64,000 bases of DNA, from positions 3,038,001 through 3,102,000 of the forward strand of contig SRSI01000050.1 of NCBI GenBank assembly GCA_005656395.1, given 5' to 3'. The position numbers and the translations under genes are program-made. Each line of letters begins with the position of its first letter. Position 1 is the stretch's first letter. The notes under the pieces were generated by a model. That model made no database searches. It was not told the DNA's origin and worked only from the letters and a program-made list of their open reading frames with translations. Source of the stretch: Strongyloides papillosus (taxonomy: Eukaryota > Nematoda > Chromadorea > Rhabditida > Strongyloididae). Shown here one piece after another: positions 58,007 to 64,000 of this stretch.

Positions 58007-59422
58007 CTAGCGGCGTTTTCTAACAACTATGATTATTATAACCGCTATAAGTATCAATAAAAATAGTATAGAAGCTCCAAAGATTATCCACGAAATTCCA
58101 AAAATGTCACTTTTCATTTCAGATGATAAAATATTATTAAGACGATTGCAATGAAAAACATCTATATCCTTATGATCATATTTGTTAGAGATTGTTATAG
58201 TTCCATCTAAAGTCTTGTAGATACAAACCAAATGTCTATGACAAAAACAACCACAACCATATCCTCTTTCAAAAGATATAAAATCTAAACTTCTATCAAT
58301 GCTTCCTTCTATTCCATTATAAATGACCTTATCTAAGTAACCAACATTCATAAAATAAATGGAGCAGTTTGGATTAGAATAACGAGCTTCATGATTTCCA
58401 TAGTATTTTTCAATCGTAATATTTTTGGAGGCTGGCCCAAAATAGTATACTTGAGATACTTCATTGTATCCTGTAGCATCTAAATGATTGTACACCAACT
58501 TCACTAAATCGAATCCTTTGATAACAAAACTTGAATTTATTTGTTGAGTAGAATTTTCAATATCTATAAGCTCATTTTCAGTATATTTCATCCTTGATAG
58601 GGATATTATTTCATTACGGTAAAATTTTATATCATCCCCCAGCTTAAGATCTATCTTAATCTTTTCCTCTTTTTCATAATTTGACTCATTAACATTAATT
58701 TTCTTTACTTCATTAATGGTAGAATTATCACTGTGATCAGGTAAATTGAAGTGTGGCGAGCTCCTGTATCCCCTATATCTACCACAGTGTTCTATAATTT
58801 GTCTTCCATCATTTTGTTTAGGTGTTATAAAGTAATAAAACTCCTGATTTGCATAAGGATTCTTGACATCTCGTGGATTAATTATCACTGCCGTGTCGTT
58901 TTCTTTATCCCTAGACACAATTAACAAATTTTTAGTTTCATTGTGACATTTAGAATGAGTTTCTGGAAGTGGGTAGTCCATATTATTTGAATTTATTCTG
59001 GTTTTGTCCTCCCTACCGTTATTCCATTTAACATTATAAGTCCAACCTATCATGGGAGACATAACATCACCGGGTTTGATTGTAACTTCTCCACAACTAA
59101 ATCGTGTTGAGTTAAATGATTTCTTCAATACAGGCACCCATAAATATTTTGATGTTGTTTAAGAAGCTAAACTTTTGTACTTAGTTACATCTTTACTTGT
59201 TGTAAATTTATAACCAGTATTTCCATGTGGATAAGCATCATTTGAGCATTTTACCAGTACTATATCAGAAGATTTTTTTACTTTTAAATCAACTGAAAAC
59301 TTTGGCCCATCGATATTCTCAGAAACGTCGAGAGGCAGATTCTCATCATGTGGTCCTTGAGGCTGTATTGGTAGTGGCATCAAAGCCAAAGCAGCACCCA
59401 GCCAATATAAGTTTACAAACAT
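58007..59422 (-). pseudogene. type I membrane protein gene with in-frame TAA (or an unusual 66 nt intron)
   Basis: The upstream part (59422-59159) has a signal peptide (MFVNLYWLGAALALMPLPI) and an ectodomain start. A TAA at 59,159 ends it, yet the same frame continues without interruption for about 380 codons to 58,007, with cysteine-rich ectodomain (CGCFCHRHLVCIY), a transmembrane segment (WIIFGASILFLLILIAVIII) and a basic KRR end. Splicing 59,123-59,188 (GTAACT to TTGAAG, phase 0) would remove the stop and join KFTTSKD to KSFNSTRFSC, but the acceptor is poor for this genome. It is either a recent pseudogene or a gene with a weak intron. The layout resembles the protein at 1.2-3.4 kb; the family is unknown. 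Confidence 0.6.
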
Positions 59423-60255
59423 TGTAGGTGATTTGTGTAAAAAATCTCCTCACTATATCATAATTTTTTTCATATGGAATTTTAATATAACACTAGTTTT
59501 TTCAAATTACCAATAAAATTATAGAAAATATTATTATTAATAAAATTTTAATCGTTTTATATTCAAAAATGTTTGATTTGGAGCTAATAACGTTGTATTA
59601 TTACATTAAAATGTATAGGAAAGAAGAAGTGGAACACAAAATGAGCTGGTATATTAATGGTCTGTCACATTTATCATGTCCAAATTTTATTAACTTTAGA
59701 ATTAGGGGTCTTCCACATTTTTTAAATTATATGAGATGCATAAATTTGCTATAAACTGCTTTTGGCACTTTGATGAGCAATTTTTTAAAAATTCTAATTT
59801 GAATTTTAAAATAATGTTAAAAAATACATTTGACCTCATTTGATTATTATAAAAATAACAATTTGTCAAAGTTTTTTACAAAATAAAATTTTACACCAAT
59901 TTCATAAGGATTTTACCTAAGATTGTTAAATTCCGAAAGATGGATGTCGTATTAAATTTCAACTATGTATAGTTTCATTAGAAAAAAATAGGAAAATTTT
60001 TTCAAACTGTTTTTATCATTTAATGTGGTTATTGGTATTTAAATAACTTTTATGAGTAGCAAAATAACTTCTATAAGCATATATATTTCATTAAATGATA
60101 ATTGATCAGCACATATGGAAAAAGAAATCAGTTCCAAATGAATTAATGTATTTCCAAACAAGTTAAAACGATGTTCCTAACACGATTTATTTTGGAACTA
60201 GAAAACTGAAATATTTAAAACTTTTATTCGTGAAAAAATCTACCTTCCTAATTAA
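59423..60255. other. intergenic, no supported gene
   Basis: AT-rich; a 61-codon frame at 59,569 has no homology signal or splice context. It holds the promoters of the membrane-protein gene and of POP5. Confidence 0.45.
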
Positions 60256-60802
60256 ATGGTCAAATTAAAACACAGGTACGTTTCTATATTTCCTATAAGA
60301 GAACCTAAAAATTTTAAAGGTATTTTTTAATTGAAATTGTTTTTGAAGACAACTATTCCAAAGCAACTCAATACGATATAATTAAAGAGATAAAAGATAA
60401 AGTGTTGGAGTTGTATGGAGATTACGGACTAGGAACATTAAATTCAACATTTGGAGTTTCTGTATCGGAGGTTGGTAAAGGACTAATTGTTGTAAAGGTT
60501 GGAATTGAGTCAGTAAACTTTCTTAAGGGATCAATTCCGTTCATTGTTAAAGCTGGTAAAGCATCATGTGTCTTAAAAATTTTATTGGAAGCTGCTTCTA
60601 TGAGATCAATTAATAAAAAGATGGTTAGAATTAATTTAGATCAACTTTATGACCAACTTAATAATGCAAAAAGTTTTAGTAAGTTCCTTTATTGTAGTTG
60701 TTTTTGAGTAGTTTGCTTTTTTATTTTTTAGAAGAGAGGATGGAAGTACAAGAAGGAATTGTTAAAGTTTCTGGAAGCAATGCTGAAAGAGTTAGGTTCT
60801 AA
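60256..60802 (+). CDS. popl-5-like: RNase P/MRP subunit POP5
   Basis: Exons 60256..60275, 60320..60678 and 60732..60802 (introns 44 and 53 nt) give 149 aa. The first exon encodes only MVKLKHR, the conserved POP5 start (MVR.KHRY). Then YFLIEIVFED, DIIKEIKDKVLELYGDYGLG, GLIVVKVGIESVNFLKGSIP and PFIVKAGKASCVLKILLEAA follow the Rpp14/Pop5 fold. The protein sits at the RNase P RNA core and helps mature tRNA 5' ends and rRNA. The long first frame seen from 60,402 is only the middle of the protein. The next gene starts about 300 bp downstream on the same strand. Confidence 0.88.
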
Positions 60803-61099
60803 TCTCTTAATTTTATCATTAGATATGTAAAAAGCTTGTTGTAAATTATTAACTACCTTTCAAATAAAGTTATATGTATTTTAAAATGTTTAAAAGGGTG
60901 ATTTGATACCTTATCTTCAAGATATAGATTTGTGCCTGATTCAAATATTTTCCTGAGTGAAGGATTTATTTCATATTCAACATGCTTTAGTTATTAATGA
61001 TGAAAATTACCATTTATAAAAATCAATAGTCAAATTTAATTAAAATTTAATTTTTAAATAAATGAAATTTTTTAATTAAATTTAGTTTTTTTCTTTAGA

Positions 61100-62554
61100 A
61101 TGGCCTCTAGGATTAGTAATTCATCTTCAAATGCGAATATAAAAATCATCAGACAACAAAAATCAAAGGAAGATATTAAAAGAGAAAGTGAGGAACTCAT
61201 TTTAAGATTACGAAAAGCTTCAATGCAAAGAATGCAAAAGGCTTCTGATAAAGAAAGTGCCAATTTGGAAAAAACAGAGGATTCTAAAGAGAGAAATGAG
61301 AGAATCTTCAAGGCACTCTACGCAACCCCGTATGATGAGTCAAACGAAAGGGAAGGAGACCCAAAATGCTTGTCAAATCAAGGTATTGGAGAAGATATTA
61401 GTTTAAATTGTAATTCATCTCCCTATTGTCTACCGGAGAATCAAATTAAAGATCAAGCAAACGTGAAAGTATTCGACTTAAAGTATGCCTATTTAAAAGT
61501 GACTCGTGTTTCAGAAAAACATTTTACAAAAGAAATCATAGTTCCTAAAGAATACTCTTCTTTACTAAATGTTTCAAATGATCTTGATGAAAAAGAAAGT
61601 CATAATGAAATAGATGGCTTATCAAGTACGATAAAAGAAGATTATTCAAATGAAACGTTTACACCAAATGAAATGATATCTCCGGAAAGAAATGTCTTGC
61701 CTCCTCAAATAGTATCTGCTCCTGTTAGAAAGTCAATTGACCCAAGAATTGAGAGTGAACAAAACGAGAATCATTCAATGCCTTGTTTAGCTACTATATC
61801 AAGTTCTCAAACCTTCTCGTTCCCTTGTAATCCATCATTATCATTTAACAGTGAAGACAGAAGTGTATATAGTATGTCGCAATATGAAGCTACTTCTGGA
61901 GATGTAACACACGGCCATACAACTGATGCTGTTGGAGAAGGGTCATATGAAAGCAAATGTGACATTCCTTATATAACCTTTAACTGCATAAACGCCTTCA
62001 CGAAGAAACATCAATTTAAAATTATGCACCGTGAAGACACTTTCCTGGATGAATTAAAATATACCCTCAAAAAGCAGTATAACTTTATTGGACATTTATT
62101 CTACAATGGAAAAGAATTAGTTGGAGATGACAAAATGTTGGTAGAATTCCATTTTCCTTTAGAATGTGAACTTGAAATCCTTCCACAGGTTGTCTCTGGA
62201 GACTATAATTATCATGAATACTCACAAATTCTCGATGAAATCGAAGTAAAAAAGCAATTTTTGAAAAATATTACAAACTTAATGAATAACACAACGACTG
62301 TTGAATCTGTTGATAAAGATATAAAAAAAGCTATAGCTAAATTCGAGACAATGACTGATAGCCAAAGGAAGAAGTTTGATGATGATATAAAAGAAAAATT
62401 TGCTAAATTAAAAGAAAAAAGAGATTCTAATCGTCTTAATAAAAAGTCGTATTTCCTAACTTCTGTTGATGATAAGAATGATAATAAAAAGAATACAACT
62501 GAGAATGTCCTTCCTCAAGAAAATAATCCTGAGAAAAAAGAAAATTCAATATAA
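61100..62554 (+). CDS. unknown protein with a possible ubiquitin-like fold
   Basis: Single-exon 484 aa protein whose ATG lies directly after TTCTTTAG, a likely trans-splice acceptor. Residues 1-75 are helical and charged (SKEDIKRESEELILRLRKAS). The middle is Ser/Glu/Asn-rich. Residues about 295-360 (YITFNCINAFTKKHQFKIMH, FLDELKYTLKKQYNF, GHLFYNGKELVGDDKMLVEF, CELEILP) have the order of strands and helix of a ubiquitin-like domain. A coiled-coil-like helix follows (FDDDIKEKFAKLKEKRDSNR). No diglycine end, so not a modifier. Its function is unknown; it is possibly in an operon with POP5. Confidence 0.65.
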   Translation: MASRISNSSSNANIKIIRQQKSKEDIKRESEELILRLRKASMQRMQKASDKESANLEKTEDSKERNERIFKALYATPYDESNEREGDPKCLSNQGIGEDISLNCNSSPYCLPENQIKDQANVKVFDLKYAYLKVTRVSEKHFTKEIIVPKEYSSLLNVSNDLDEKESHNEIDGLSSTIKEDYSNETFTPNEMISPERNVLPPQIVSAPVRKSIDPRIESEQNENHSMPCLATISSSQTFSFPCNPSLSFNSEDRSVYSMSQYEATSGDVTHGHTTDAVGEGSYESKCDIPYITFNCINAFTKKHQFKIMHREDTFLDELKYTLKKQYNFIGHLFYNGKELVGDDKMLVEFHFPLECELEILPQVVSGDYNYHEYSQILDEIEVKKQFLKNITNLMNNTTTVESVDKDIKKAIAKFETMTDSQRKKFDDDIKEKFAKLKEKRDSNRLNKKSYFLTSVDDKNDNKKNTTENVLPQENNPEKKENSI

Positions 62555-62934
62555 TTTTTTGCCAAAACTAGAAATTCATTTACATAGTTTTTGTGCTGCT
62601 AACGTTTCAAGTACAACAATCTTAATAAGAGCTTATCAATAAATATCGCTAATAAAGTAACTATAAAATGACGTTTATACCTGTTAGTATAACAAAATAA
62701 AATTAATAATTTAGTTTTTTGTACTTTTTTAATATTTGTTTTCTCTTTCAAACTTGAATGCCATGAACTTTCTCATAGCTAACTTTATGGATATGATTAT
62801 CCACAATAAATTTAAGAGTGGATAAATGTTTATGCACATGTTCGCATTCCAATGATACAAAATAAAAAAAACACCGACTTTTAATAAAAAAAATAAATTT
62901 TTAAATTACACAACAACTCAAGAACACAATTGGT
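62555..62934. other. intergenic, no gene seen
   Basis: AT-rich spacer between the preceding gene and the histone H3 3' end. Confidence 0.5.
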
Positions 62935-62950
62935 GGCCCTAAAGAGGGCC
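62935..62950 (-). terminator. histone mRNA 3' stem-loop of H3
   Basis: On the minus strand ggccctctttagggcc is a 6 bp stem with a 4 nt tttt-like loop, flanked by cccaaa before and accaa after. This is the canonical replication-dependent histone 3' processing signal, 36 bp after the H3 stop codon. Confidence 0.93.
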
Positions 62951-62986
62951 TTTGGGATAAAAAAAATTATTATTCAAGGAGTAAAT

Positions 62987-63948
<962 letters not shown>

Positions 63949-63990
63949 TTTCGTTCTCCAATATGTGCCATTATTAATTTTATTTTTAAT

Positions 63991-64000
63991 CCCAAAGGCC
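63991..64000 (+). terminator. histone H4 stem-loop, cut by window edge
   Basis: The last ten bases cccaaaggcc are the same flank and left stem start as the H3 stem-loop. The rest lies beyond the window. Confidence 0.7.

Noticed and set aside
59569..59754. 61-codon plus-strand frame
   Set aside because: Short, no homology, no promoter or splice context; expected by chance in AT-rich DNA.

Overview
The window is AT-rich nuclear DNA of a nematode, most probably a Strongyloides-type clade IV parasite or a close relative. The evidence is consistent across the window: very short introns (about 34-53 nt, a few near 85-105) with GTAAGT-like donors and TTTTAG/TTTCAG acceptors, TTTCAG or TTCTTTAG acceptors directly before start codons (possible trans-splicing), and families typical of these worms (nematode-type sulfotransferase, PUF and STAR germline RNA regulators, DXO/Rai1-like 'decapping nuclease' paralogs). 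The species call is inference. Gene models below were joined by hand from reading frames and splice signals.

Layout. 1-11 kb is gene-poor: one type I membrane protein, one sulfotransferase, and decayed copies of GUF1 and of an unidentified gene. 11.9-13.8 kb is a Pumilio/PUF protein. 14-19.5 kb is a pseudogene mosaic (REXO-type exonuclease, a second GUF1 piece, 1-Cys peroxiredoxin, the unidentified family again) around an intact four-exon homeodomain gene. 19.7-31.7 kb holds a Tudor-like protein, a STAR/KH RNA-binding protein, a GH99 endo-mannosidase, a BARD1-like ankyrin/BRCT protein, two CUB proteins and a cysteine-rich protein. 32.4-35.8 kb is a compact housekeeping block: MRPS7-NAT9 head to tail, then MRPL1 and the rRNA-processing factor FCF2 sharing a 118 bp divergent promoter. 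36-41.4 kb contains terminal-inverted-repeat elements, one nested in another, an orphan CREB3-type bZIP exon and an alpha-1,3-fucosyltransferase. 41.5-45.1 kb is a divergent SMC3.

47.3-55.2 kb is a tandem duplication of a two-gene unit (DXO/Rai1-like protein plus SVOP-like transporter). A 354 bp pogo/Tigger-type MITE entered only the second unit. 56.5-59.4 kb has a 100 bp perfect-looking hairpin that supplies the stop codon of a small gene, and a membrane-protein gene with an in-frame stop. 60.2-64 kb has POP5 of RNase P/MRP, a possible ubiquitin-like-domain protein, and a divergent histone H3/H4 pair with histone mRNA stem-loops.

How genes relate: the housekeeping block groups mitochondrial translation (MRPS7, MRPL1) with acetylation and rRNA maturation; POP5 is a further RNA-processing gene. 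PUF, STAR, BARD1-like and SMC3 are all expected to act in germ line or genome maintenance. I see no CRISPR, prophage or tRNA genes. The most unusual items are the apparently catalytically dead duplicated DXO-like proteins, the SMC3 with a changed acetylation site, the BARD1-like protein without a RING, and the layered transposon and pseudogene structure.
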